DNA of 64,000 nt, from assembly GCF_022605165.1 (NCBI RefSeq), contig NC_063076.1:62001-126000 (forward strand), read 5' to 3'. Position 1 is the stretch's first letter. Every line of letters begins with the position of its first letter. Of the stretch, positions 51,081 through 61,278 are shown piece after piece. Origin of the DNA: Purpureocillium takamizusanense. Lineage: Eukaryota > Ascomycota > Sordariomycetes > Hypocreales > Ophiocordycipitaceae. The notes beneath the pieces were generated by a model, which did no database searches, was not told the origin of the DNA, and was given only the letters and a program-made list of their open reading frames with translations. The position numbers were made by a program, and so were the translations under genes.

Positions 51081-51213
51081 ACGTGTGCAGCCGCATAGCA
51101 CCAGCACATATTCGCATTCCGCCTTGCAAACATTCCTGCCAGGTTCGTTCTCCATTACTACATAGAAGGGTACACCGCAGGCTGCACCACGACTGGTACG
51201 CGATTCCTAATAT

Positions 51214-52828
51214 TTACAGCTCCTCGTGCACGATGGAGTGCGTGGCCTCGGGGGCCTCGGTCTCCTTTCCTGGCTCGGAGTCCGCGGTGTGCGTCTCGCT
51301 AGTCTGAGAAGAGCCCGAGGGCGTCTCGGCCTTGACCTCGTCCACGACAATCTCCTTGGGCAGCTTGTTCTTGGCGCCCTCGCCCATGCGAATCATGTCG
51401 ATCCAGCCCTCGACACTCTCGATGCCGAAGTCACCCTCGTACCGTCGCCACCACCCACGACGCGCATTGATCGCAACTAGCTCCACATCGCCAGAAAGCT
51501 CGAGTGCGGTCTTCAGCGCCGATGCGCCCTCGACGTTGGCGGGGACAGCAAAGAGGGGGAAGAGGTTCCGGTGGCCATGGATATACTTGGTGTTGAGGTG
51601 TGAGAGCGACGCCACTGCCTTGTCGCCATTGCTGGATGCCTCGGATGGAACCAGGGCAAGGACGCAGGTGTGCGACTTGGCCATGAGACACTTCTCCACC
51701 AACATGTTCGCGTCAGTAAGGGTGGGAATGGCAATATTGTCCGGCGTCGGAGTGGCGCTCGCGGTGGTCGTGGCAGTGGACGCCGTGAGGTCCTCCTCAG
51801 GATCGGCCTCTTTGGAGGGCTCTGGCTTCGACTCTGGCTTCGACTTGGTGTCTTTCTTGTCCTTCTTGTCCTTCTTGTCGGCCTTGGGCTTGTCATCCTT
51901 GGGCTTGTCAGCCTTGGCCTTATCCTTTGCCTTGTCCTTGCCGCTGGATGGCGCCGGATCGGGGTTCGGTTGGGCAACCTGGGCCAGGAACGCGACAATG
52001 TCCTTCTTGTTGAGTTCGCCATCATAGGTAATTGGGTCCTTACCCGCGCCGGGGATGAGTACGAGGGTAGGGAACTTTCCAATGCTGAACTTGTCGACGG
52101 CCGCCTTTTCTTTGTTGCGCGCCTGGCCGACAGATACGACGTCGAGGTAATCGATGGCGACGCTCCTCAGCAACGCGCTGGTCGTGCCCTTTTCGGTGAA
52201 GAGGAGGAGCTTGGGGCCCTCGCCCTCGAGGAAGCCATCGAGGTCCTTGTCGGCGACGCGGACGACGTGGTTGTTGATCTTGGACGCAACGGCCTCGGTG
52301 ATGGCGCCGGCAGTGCGGGCGCCCTGGTAGTCCTCAACAACGGGGCGGCCACCGGCCTTCTTGCTGGGACGGACGATCTTGAGGGTGGGGAAGCCCTGCA
52401 CGCCCATGGAGCCGCAGAGCTGCTTGTTGGCATCGTCGTCGCAGTCCATGGCGGCGACCTTGGCGAGACCGGCGAGGTTCCGAGCGGCCTTTTCGTAGGC
52501 GGGCTTGAGGTTCTGGCAGTGGCCGCACCAGGGCGCGTAGAACTCTACAATCTACATGGCAATGTCTGTGAGCAAAGCTGATAGATGACTCCCGTGACGT
52601 GTCTCACTCTCATACGGGCCCAGAAGCGCATCATTCACGGGCGCGGACGAGAGCGGGCAAGGGCCTCAAACGTACCGACGTGTGGTTGGACTTTGCAATG
52701 AGCTTGTTGTAGGAGCGCGCATCGACCTGCAAGACGGGCGAGTTCTTGGTGTACATGCCAGCGTGAGCGACTGGCAGCGCGGCCAGCGCGGCCATGAGGG
52801 CGGCGGCGAGAGTAGTGGGGTGCGGCAT
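51214..52828 (-). CDS. ER protein disulfide isomerase-like protein, single thioredoxin domain (MPD1-like)
   Basis: Exons 52828-52676 and 52551-51214 join to 496 residues. Signal peptide: about residues 1-23 (ending LPVAHAG). The thioredoxin domain carries the active site C60-G-H-C63 in FYAPWCGHCQNLKP. A second thioredoxin-like fold without cysteines follows (TLVLIPGAGKDP region). Then comes a highly charged Lys/Asp linker and a further globular part (LVPSEASSNG, LFPLFAVPANVEGA) with a WWRRYEGD element. The C-terminus is HEEL, a variant of the HDEL retrieval signal, which places it in the ER lumen. It would form or rearrange disulfides in secreted proteins such as those found here. The intron falls immediately before the active-site strand. 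It shares its promoter region with VTA1. Confidence 0.9.
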
Positions 52829-53523
52829 GGCGGGCGGGCGGGCGAGCTGTGAAGTGAGTCGAGATGGGTAGCGCAGCAGCAGCAGCAGCAGCGAGAGGTG
52901 AACTTTGTTATTGGCTTTTTCAAACAAGGCCAAGTCCTCAGACCTATTTTTCTTGGGCGTGAATCGCGGGCAGGTTACAGGAATCTGCGAGAAGCGGCGG
53001 GTGGGTGGGCGCAACGCCTGAGGGTGGGAAGGTGAGTTTGTCCCGAACCTGCGGTATTCCAACGGTCCAGGTTGTCCTGATGAAAAGGCCACGGTGTAGG
53101 TGAGTTGAGTGCAGATAGCTGAGGTGGTGGTGGGTGCCCATCTGAGACCGACCTGGACGGCGGGGGCGGCACGCGTGGCGCAGAGGACGGTAGGTACCGG
53201 TCTGGGTCCCAGCTGCCGCTGAAAGGATGGATGGATCCGTGGGAGGAGGGGACAGCCACTGTGGCGCGAGCTGTGAAGGGGCCCGTCCCAGCTGATCCAT
53301 CCACTGAAGTCTTGCCGGGCTCTGCTCCACGGTGCTCCGATGGTTCTGGGAGCCCCCACTGTAAATACCCTGACCTGGCCTAACATGCCGCCTGCGTCAG
53401 AGGAGGGGACAAGCTTGAAGGTGGGGGTGACGGCTTCCAGTAACCTCGATGCCTCAACATTCATCACCCTGACTCTTACTTATCACGACAGCGCCTGCGA
53501 CCGCAGGACCTCCGTCGCCCGCC
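52829..53523. other. Divergent promoter of PDI-like and VTA1 genes
   Basis: 695 bp between two divergently transcribed conserved genes. A CTG/CAG-rich run near 52875-52890 lies in the PDI leader. No independent gene is supported. Confidence 0.6.
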
Positions 53524-54802
53524 ATGGCAGAGCCGCTCCCGCCCGCGCTCAAGATGCCCGAGATCAGCCGCTTCATTAATCGCGCGAACCAGCTGCGCAC
53601 CATCAAGCCGGCCATTGCCTACTGGTGTATGTCGTCTCCCCTCACTCCTCTCGCACCACCGTCCACAAGGCAGAGGATCCGCGAAGATCATCCGATGCGC
53701 AGAAGCCATGCACCCTCGAAGAAGAAGTAGAAGAAAGATGCGAGGAGCTGACGATGCCAACCTTCCCCCCTGCGCAGGCGAGTACCACGCCGTCAACCAA
53801 ATCGTCGGCAAGGGCCTCCACCAGACCGACGACGACAGCTTCAACTTCACGCGCACGCTGCTCGAGCGCCTCGAGACCACAAAGGCCGAGCGCGCCGACG
53901 ACGACGCCATCGTCGACAACGACGCCGGGCAGGCCTACGTCGAGCAGTTCGCGCAGGAGACGTTTGCGCGCGCCGAGCGCGCCCTCCGCGCCGACCGCGT
54001 CACCCGCCAGACGGCCGACACCTTTGACGCCGCCGCCACCTTCTTCGACCTCACGCGCGAGTGGGCCGACCCCCCGGACGCGGAGACGCTCGCCAAGATC
54101 AAGTTTGCAAAGTGGAACGCCGCGCGCATCCTCAAGGCGATCCGCGAGGGTCGGGACCCCAACGAGTCGAACCCCAAGCAGCCTGAGGCGGCGGGCGGCG
54201 CCGCTGCTGGTGGGGAGGACGATATGGATGCCGAGCTGCGCCGCCTCGCCGCGCAGGATCCCGAGGCGCGCGAGCTCATTAGCCCACAACCGCCGCGCGC
54301 CGCGACTGTGGAGGACGTGCCCGACGACGAGCCGGCCGCCGTGCCCACGTCCCTGCCGGACGAGCCTCCGATGCCTCCGCCGCAGGTCCAAGACGAAGGA
54401 TACTTTCCCGCGCCGCCTCCTCCTCCTCCCGTTGTCCCTTCACATCCGTCCGCTCCCGCCGAGCCGTTCGTCCCTTCGCCCATGAGCGCCAGCCCGTCCC
54501 CCGCGACGCAGATCCCCCCGCAGCCCTCACCGCAGATCCCGACCAAGCTCCCCTCACGGTTCGCGCCGCCTCCTCCCGCTCCGCAAGAACCTTCTGCGCC
54601 GCCGCCTGCGTGGAGTGCCCCTCCGCCCGTTGCACCGACCGCCCCGGCGCCGGCTCCCGTGCCGGCAACGACGATGCACCACAAGGACCTGAACCAGGCG
54701 CAGAAGCACGCCAAATGGGCCATCTCGGCGCTCAACTTCGAGGACGTACCCACGGCGGTGCAGGAGCTGCGCAATGCGTTGGCTATGCTTGGCGCGCAGT
54801 AG
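53524..54802 (+). CDS. VTA1: Vacuolar protein sorting-associated protein VTA1
   Basis: Positive regulator of the AAA-ATPase VPS4, which disassembles ESCRT-III at endosomes. Exons 53524-53626 and 53778-54802 join to 375 residues; the junction rebuilds Cys in AYWCEYHAVNQIV. The N-terminal MIT-like helical domain (about 1-160) shows RFINRANQLRTIKPAIAYWC, FARAERALRADRVTRQTADTF-type helices, FFDLTREW and FAKWNAARILKAIREGRDP, all typical. A Pro-rich disordered linker of about 180 residues follows. The C-terminal VSL domain reads QAQKHAKWAISALNFEDVPT and AVQELRNALAML, which binds VPS4. The start is 12 bases into an ATG with good context. Confidence 0.93.
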
Positions 54803-55107
54803 GGCCGACGACGCGACGACGTGGGTGTCGTGGAGTGTACTTGGCGACGAGGGCGCAGGTGTGAAACCTGGGCCGTTGCACCGATTGGCGTAATCACATA
54901 CCAACTTGATATTCTCGAACCATTGATGAGCGGATGAGTGAATGGAGTATTGATAAGTACCTATTTGCCTGGAATACAAGCCCCAACAATATGCCTGAAG
55001 TAAAGACCTGTCCAGTGCCGCAAAACAAAGAATCATCGCTCGCCCATCCCAAGTTCCCAAAGCCCAGCTTCCTGGAGGCACAGTATTAACGACTATTTGA
55101 GCGCTGA
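54803..55107. other. Convergent 3' spacer
   Basis: 305 bp between VTA1 and the second 2EXR-like gene. No features beyond expected polyadenylation regions. Confidence 0.6.
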
Positions 55108-56082
55108 TTACGATGCTGCGACCGGCATATTCTGGGCGTAGCCTTGCATGGCTAGCCCGTTCAAGTATAACGCTGCCGATTTCTCGCTGGCACCCGCCTT
55201 GGGTGGCTCCTCGTCCTCGTCAGCATCCGTCCAGCCGTGCTCAGGGCCCCAGCGGATGAGATGCCCAGACTGGGCCGCGACGTCGAGCAAACCGTGCATC
55301 ATGGCACCGCTCTTCTTGACGCCCGAAAAGCCGTCAAACTCGATGACAGCAAGGTGCGGTAGCGCGTCGATGACACTGCCAAGCAGCTGGCGGCTGAAAC
55401 CTTCGTAAAAGCCCTCGGAGCGCCGGAACCCTTTATAGAAGCCATCGCTAGGATCGCACTCGACAAAGACGGACAGCTTGCGCACGCTGACGCAGTCCTT
55501 GAGGCCGAGCGCGTCGTTGACAACCCAACCTCTGGGCGGCGCATTCCAACCCGGGCCCAGGCGCAGTTCGAGGGTAGTGATGCATTCCCTCAGGCCGGGC
55601 TTCAGGCGCGCCAGCAACGGGCGCTTGGACTTGAAGTAACGGCCCGGATAGGTGGGGAAGAGGCGGAAGGAGCGCGTGCTGTAGAAGAAGTGGGTGGCCT
55701 CTGCACGAATCAGGCGGCAGACGCGCAATAGCCCAAGGTGCTTGTGGATTCGCTTGTAGTTATCCGGGGACAGGTCGAGGACTGGGTCCGTGCCGGCGAA
55801 GAAGTGTTGGTAGACCTTGACGCGGAGCTCCGAGGGCAGTGACAGGAAGGGGAAGGGCTTCTTGGGCACGCGGCGGGCGTGGCGGAGAGGTACGAGCGGG
55901 GTGTCGAGTGTGAGGGAGGCGAGAGAGATCTTGGCCACCTCGTCGTCGGCTTCGGCCTCTGAGTTGTTGGTCGACGGATAGGCGGAGCTCATGGGCGTCG
56001 TCGTGGCCGACGATGCCGCCTGCAGAGTGTAGGTGCGAGGCACCAGGCGAGACGCCGAACTGCGGACCGGTCTCCGAGTCAT
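55108..56082 (-). CDS. 2EXR/F-box-like hypothetical protein
   Basis: Intronless, 324 residues from the ATG at 56082; the frame continues to 56160 only through non-ATG codons. After a basic, Ser-rich N-terminus, FPFLSLPSELRVKVYQHFF is an F-box or 2EXR-type entry motif. RVCRLIRAEATHFFYSTRSF then matches the second conserved element (CRLIRAEA, aromatic). The rest has features of leucine-rich-repeat-like structure (LRECITTLELRLGPG, CVSVRKLSVFVECDPSDGFY). F-box proteins are ubiquitin-ligase substrate adaptors, but this family is not functionally defined. It lies divergently from TIM50. Confidence 0.75.
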   Translation of the reverse strand: MTRRPVRSSASRLVPRTYTLQAASSATTTPMSSAYPSTNNSEAEADDEVAKISLASLTLDTPLVPLRHARRVPKKPFPFLSLPSELRVKVYQHFFAGTDPVLDLSPDNYKRIHKHLGLLRVCRLIRAEATHFFYSTRSFRLFPTYPGRYFKSKRPLLARLKPGLRECITTLELRLGPGWNAPPRGWVVNDALGLKDCVSVRKLSVFVECDPSDGFYKGFRRSEGFYEGFSRQLLGSVIDALPHLAVIEFDGFSGVKKSGAMMHGLLDVAAQSGHLIRWGPEHGWTDADEDEEPPKAGASEKSAALYLNGLAMQGYAQNMPVAAS

Positions 56083-57140
56083 GGTTCGGTGCGGCCGTGG
56101 CGGTCGTGCGATGCAGCAGAGTCCTGGGTTATAACAAGATGCGGGTGGCGAATATCGCAAACTCGGTTTTCAAGGCGCAGAAGTAGCGTGGCAGCAGAGT
56201 CCAAATGCCGAGGGACAGACAGACGTGGGCGGCGGCGTCGTCGGCGTGGTTCAGTCGCAAAGCGCGGGCAATGACAACGTGTCTCGGAGAACGAGCAGGG
56301 TCGCAGAGGGTGGTGCCATGGCGACGCGCAGATTCATCAAGGACCACCACCCTCAGAAGGCAGCGCACGCAGGCATCTTGTCGAGCTTTGCGGGAGGGCA
56401 GGAAGTAAGTCTGGGTTCGTGATCGGGCGCCCAAGCGGACTGGTTTGCGTAGGTATAGTATGACAATGGGTCGGCGTGCTCGCGGGAGACGGAACGGAAG
56501 CAAACGCAGTGGAAGGATATGGCTGCCGAGTAGGAAGAGGAGAAGGAGGGTGGTCGTGTGATGCCGGTGTGTGCAAGTGAGGGGGGAGGACGCAGGGTCG
56601 GGGTGCTTGTTCCATTCCATCCGGCAAAGAACCCGGGGAAGGCGCCCGATCACAATCGCCCCCAAAGAGCAGCCCAGTGGAGGCGCCGTTGCGTGCCATG
56701 CGTCAGCCAACCGCCAATGACTGGGGCCCGTCTCGCAGAGGCTGGACAGGGAGGGCGGGGGGCTCACGTGAGCGTTTGGCGTGGTTTACAGTGGTCGCTG
56801 TAGGCTTTGCTGCCCGCGCATCCCATCCGGCAGAACGCCACTCGCCTACGAGTGGAGTGCTGTCTGCCCGCAGAAACCTCGGAGAAACCCCCCGCCCCAA
56901 ACCACGGGCCCCGAAATTTTCCACTCAGGCAAGCTCCCGTCCAGCTTCGTCAAATCGTCAGTCGACTTCGGGCCTTCAGTCTGACAAGGCACGCCCCCCG
57001 TCCTACAGCATCGCCGTCGACGCACAAGCCAACGCTCATCCCGCCATGAGCTCCTGAGCATCGTCATCATCCCCATCATTCCTTAATCCTGACATAGTTG
57101 GAATCGCGCGCAATTGTGTCGCCGACACGCGCCGCCCACG
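56083..57140. other. Divergent promoter region
   Basis: About 1.06 kb between the 2EXR-like gene (minus) and TIM50 (plus). No separate gene is supported. Confidence 0.55.
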
Positions 57141-58758
57141 ATGCTCTCGCGACTGGCCCTCGCCCCGCGGCTGGCCACGGCGGCAGCCCGTCTCTCGCGG
57201 CCGGCCGTCTCGCCTATTGTGCGCGCACGTGCTGCAGCGCCTCTCTTGCCGTGGGCGAGGTCCTTTGCGGATAAGCCCAAGCAAAGCGGCAAGCAGCCGT
57301 CCTCGTCGAAGCCCACTCCCCCCGACTCGGCGGCCGAGAGCTCGGGCGATGCCGCGCCCAAGGAAGCACAACCCAAGGACGAGCCCGAGCAAATACCCTT
57401 CGACAAACTGCCCGACCTGACGCAGGGCATTCCGTCTACCCTCGATCAGGAGATGTCGAGCCGTCGTGGGCGCGCGGACTCGGCTCTCGAGGCCGTCGAG
57501 CCGGAGGCCGAGGGGCGGGGCGGTCGCGGAGGGCGTCGTGATGAGTACGTGTCGACGAGCGAGCGCAATCGCCGCTGGTGGACACGCTTCCTCCTGGCAA
57601 CAACCGCGGCCGGCGGCGCCCTCAGCCTAGTCTACATGGGCCGCGACTGGGACGACGTCATCGAGGCCCAGCGACACCCCGACATCCCCAATGGCTGGGG
57701 CATCTCCCTGTGGTGGCAGCGCGTCCGGGCTCGCATGGGCGAGTCTGTCTCCTACTACCAGGACCCGGCGTTTGACAAGCTGCTGCCCGACCCGGACCCG
57801 AGCTTCGAGCGCCCCTACACGCTGTGCCTGAGCCTCGACGACCTGCTCGTCCACAGCGAATGGTCGCGCGAGCACGGCTGGCGCGTCGCCAAGCGCCCCG
57901 GCATGGACTACTTTGTGCGCTATCTGAGCCAGTACTATGAGCTCGTTCTCTTTACCACGGTACCTTTTGCCATGGGCGAACCCATTGTCCGCAAGCTTGA
58001 CCCCTTCCGCTTCATCATGTGGCCCCTTTACCGCGAGGCCACCAAGTATGAGGACGGCGAGATTGTCAAGGTGAGTGGTGTCCCTTGATCCATGTCTGTG
58101 ACTGCGACATCGACACTGACTTGCGTAGGACCTCTCCTACCTCAACCGCGACCTTTCCAAGGTCATCATCATCGACACCAAGGCCTCGCACGTCCGCAAG
58201 CAACCCGAAAACGCCATCATCCTCGACCCATGGAAGGGCGAGGCCAAGGACCAGGACCTCGTGGGCCTGATCCCCTTCCTCGAGTACATCCATACGATGC
58301 AGTACTCGGACGTGCGCAAGGTGCTCAAGTCATTCGAGGGCAAGCACATCCCGACCGAGTTTGCGAGGCGCGAGGCGATTGCGCGCAAGGAGTTCAACAA
58401 GCAGCTCGAGGCGCAAAAATCGAAGCACTCGAAGCCGTCGGGCATGGGCGCGCTGGGCAACCTCCTGGGCCTCAAGCCCAGCAACATGAGCATGACGATG
58501 GCGGCCGAGGGCGAGCAGAACCCCACGGAGGCGTTTGCGCAGGGCAAGATGCTGCAGGACCTGGCGCGCGAGCGGGGCCAGCGCAACTACGAGCTGCTGG
58601 AAAAGGAGATTCGCGAGAACGGCGAGAAGTGGCTCAAGGAGGAGCAGCAGGCCATGGAGAAGGCGCAGCAAGAGGCCATGAACAGCATGATGGGCTCCTT
58701 TTCCGGGTGGTTCGGGCCCAAGCCCGAGGCCGGCGCCGGCGGCGACAAGAAGGCCTAG
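57141..58758 (+). CDS. TIM50: Mitochondrial inner membrane translocase subunit TIM50
   Basis: Receptor subunit of the TIM23 import complex, taking presequence proteins from TOM in the intermembrane space. Exons 57141-58070 and 58129-58758 join to 519 residues. The N-terminus is a mitochondrial presequence (Arg/Ala-rich, ending WARSFA near residue 42). A membrane span FLLATTAAGGALSLVYMG lies near residue 160. The FCP1-like domain starts LCLSLDDLLVHSEWSREHGW, where the catalytic DxDx(T/V) of the phosphatase family is degenerate (SLDD), as in all TIM50. FVRYLSQYYELVLFTT and GLIPFLEYIHTM follow. The C-terminus is a Gln/Glu-rich helix with QRNYELLEKEIRENGEKWLK. Housekeeping and essential. Confidence 0.94.
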
Positions 58759-59414
58759 GCGGCGCGTATGCCTTTCTTCTCTCCACTAATCACGTTGTAC
58801 TTGTAGCAAAAGAAGAACCCGAGCGGCTGGAGGTTTGCCCTCCGACGATGCGGAGTCAGAAGCCAGGCCAAGCCGCGGAAAAAAAGGTGGGATGGGCACA
58901 TAGAATTGCATTGCTGCGGGCTGGTGGGCATCACCAAACAGCCCCCTGCACGGACGGGGCATTGTCGAATATTTTTGTATACTAGGGGTAAGGTACGACT
59001 GAATGAAGGCATCTATCCAGTTTGTGGACGAGGATGCGTCTGCTTTGTTCTGCGGGGCCTCGACGGGTTCGGCATGGTAGAGTTGGGGTTCGCGACGCCA
59101 TGCGCCATCACAATGTCGAATCGATGCGTTTCTCGCCGCGCTCTGTCCAGGGTATCAACAGCATTACTCCCTCGGCTCAGTCCGTCGAGCACTTCCATAC
59201 TCAAAAGCTCTCCTTGCTTCCAATCGTTGCTCGCTATGCAGTCTCGTCATCCTTGTCTCCCCAGCCTCAGCGCCGCCGTCGTCGTCATTCTTGTCGTCGT
59301 CGCCATCACTCGTCACGCTGCACGGCCCCCCCCCGATTCTCCTCTCTGTTTAAGTCCCTGCCGGGCGTCTCTCGTCCGCAGGGGCCACGCTCCGAACCAC
59401 GCTCCGTGGCGGCG

Positions 59415-59450
<36 letters not shown>

Positions 59451-59572
59451 GTGTAGCCACCTACTGTCCCAGTATCCTTGGTCATTCCCCCTCCCGGTGC
59501 TGCTGCTGCTCCGCCATGTCGATGAAGTCCCGACGGAATACCAGCGTCGTCGTCGTCGGCCGGCAAGGTGAT
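58759..59572. other. Intergenic region with GTC microsatellite
   Basis: About 0.8 kb between the ends of TIM50 and the cysteine-rich gene, which converge. Contains a (GTC)11 run listed separately. Frames through it are repeat-driven. Confidence 0.55.
59417..59450. repeat. (GTC)11 trinucleotide microsatellite
   Basis: Uninterrupted GTC units in the convergent spacer. Frames across it read poly-Ser, poly-Val or poly-Asp and are not genes. Confidence 0.85.
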
Positions 59573-60202
59573 CTAGCAGCGCTCGCACTGAGGGTTGGTG
59601 ACGCACTGGAAGAATCTGCTCCGCGCCCGCAGTCAGTCAGTCATGTCACTCAGGGGCGCGTGTGTTCCCGGTCTCCCTCCTCTTCTTTCTTCCGCCTCGG
59701 ACGGCTTGTTGCGCGTGCCAGTCACCCCCCAACGTGGCATGTCTCTCCCCAAGAAAGAGAACAAGCAAAACGTCTGGCAGGGCGCGATAGATGGGGACGG
59801 ATGGGGTGGAGGGGGGACAACTACTCACTCTTCGCCGTTCTTGTCCTTGATGCGCGAACAGTCGCATTTGCCACCCTTGTCGCACACGCCTCCTCCTCCT
59901 CCTCCTCCTCCCCCCACCGCCGCCACCGCCCTCTCGATCAAGCTTGTCCTCGCTCCACCATCATCCACCAGAGCCCTTCGTTCCTTGCAGTCCTCCTTGT
60001 TCCCTTGGTCCGGCGCCTTTCCGTCCGGCCCCACCACAGGCCTCACCAGAGGCGACCCGACGAGGCCCGGGTCTTGTATACAATAGGCGGGCATATTGTG
60101 AACCGAGAAGAATCTGGGAGTCGGCGAGGCGGACACTGCCACCAGGAGGAGAGCCGCCCCGGTGGCCAGTAGGAGGAGACTGTAGGATCCGACAAGGAGC
60201 AT
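59573..60202 (-). CDS. Eight-cysteine secreted protein, spliced (hypothetical)
   Basis: Two exons, 60202-59829 and 59615-59573, give 138 residues. The donor is GTGAGT and the acceptor GAGCAG; the intron (213 bp) ends after a CTGACTGACTG branch region. The final exon is only 43 bp. Signal peptide: residues 1-25 (SYSLLLLATGAALLLVAVSA). Cysteines: C41, C72, C107, C113, C115, C129, C135, C138, an even number, with five of the eight in the last 32 residues and the last one at the C-terminus. The reading across the junction, DKNGEE-FFQCVTNPQCERC, adds the three last cysteines and a stop, which strongly supports the splice. A Gly9 run (97-105) encoded by a CCT microsatellite separates the halves. 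No named family. It resembles small secreted antimicrobial or effector-like proteins by layout only. Confidence 0.6.
59889..59910. repeat. (CCT)7 microsatellite coding for poly-Gly
   Basis: A CCT run that, with flanking bases, encodes the Gly9 tract in the eight-cysteine secreted protein on the minus strand. It is likely to vary in length between isolates. Confidence 0.8.
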
Positions 60203-61278
60203 GCTTGCTGTGAGGCCCCTTTGTTGAGTTCCTGCGCCGAGTGTGGGGGGGCGGAGGGGAATGGAAACCTTGTATAATATACGACGGCGATGGTCTTTTC
60301 TTCTCCTAGGTGTGTGTGTGTGTGTACGTGCGTGTGTGTGCAGGTGTGTGAGGTCGCAACGATGAGAGCGACGCAACTACCAATCACAAGACACAGGTCT
60401 CCGGCTCTGGAATGAGCGAGCAGGACGGCAAGAAACAAACAAAAAAGGCAAGAACAATCTCCAACCTTGCAGAAATACAGAATAACAACCAGCCAGCCAG
60501 TCAATTTATATATACAGAGATGGACGGATCCCGCCGCGCGGCCATCCCGGTCTGTGCTCCAACGAAAATGTAAGAAGAACACATTAATAAATAAATAAAT
60601 ACATAAATAAATCAGGAAAGAACACATCATACTTACGCTTACGTCGTACGTACACACCTTTTTTTATGTAGTGGTACCCATGGACACGCGGCAGGAGGCC
60701 CCATCGTCGTGCGCGCGTTGGCGTCTGCTAGCACGTTCAAACACTTACACACGCGCGCGCGCGCCACGATGCCCCTCACGTACCGGAGGTAGGTAGGTAC
60801 CGTACTGTACTGTTACTAATTCGGGCGTGCTGTGAAGGGTAGAGGCAAGCGGGTGGCACATGGCAAACTAGTAACGATCCAACCAAACCCGTATACCAAA
60901 CAGACGAAGCGAAGCAAGCGACACGCGAGGCAGGCGGCACCATCTTGGCGGCAAGGCAGGCACTCACCTAACGTAGTACTAGGATGAATCATAGCAGCCT
61001 GTAATCAGGAACCCTCCATCGTCACTCGCATCATGGAGAAACGACCAGCGTGTACCGCGCAAAGTTGAGCCTGGCAGGCCAAACGCCATCGTCTATGCAA
61101 ACCGTGCACTAGGGGATATACAAGATGCTATATAAGACGCCATGCTCATCGTACACGTCATGCTGAACGGGGGGGCCGCCGTCCCGCCCAGGTATTACTA
61201 CTGATGCCCCTCCCGGTCCGTAATGATGCCTGTCTGCCTGTCCCCGCCGTTCTACACCCCACGCCGTGCTCGAGTCGC
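60203..61278. other. Intergenic region
   Basis: About 1.08 kb. Contains GT-rich repeats at 60310-60350, a CG-alternating run near 60752-60764, and an AT-rich AATA repeat at about 60585-60610. It holds the promoter of the cysteine-rich gene and the 3' end of the phosphoesterase gene. No gene seen. Confidence 0.55.

Noticed and set aside
51670..52581. 303-codon plus-strand ORF
   Set aside because: Antisense shadow of the PDI-like gene.
59306..59606. Frames with long Asp or Arg runs
   Set aside because: Produced by the GTC microsatellite; no start, signal or domain.
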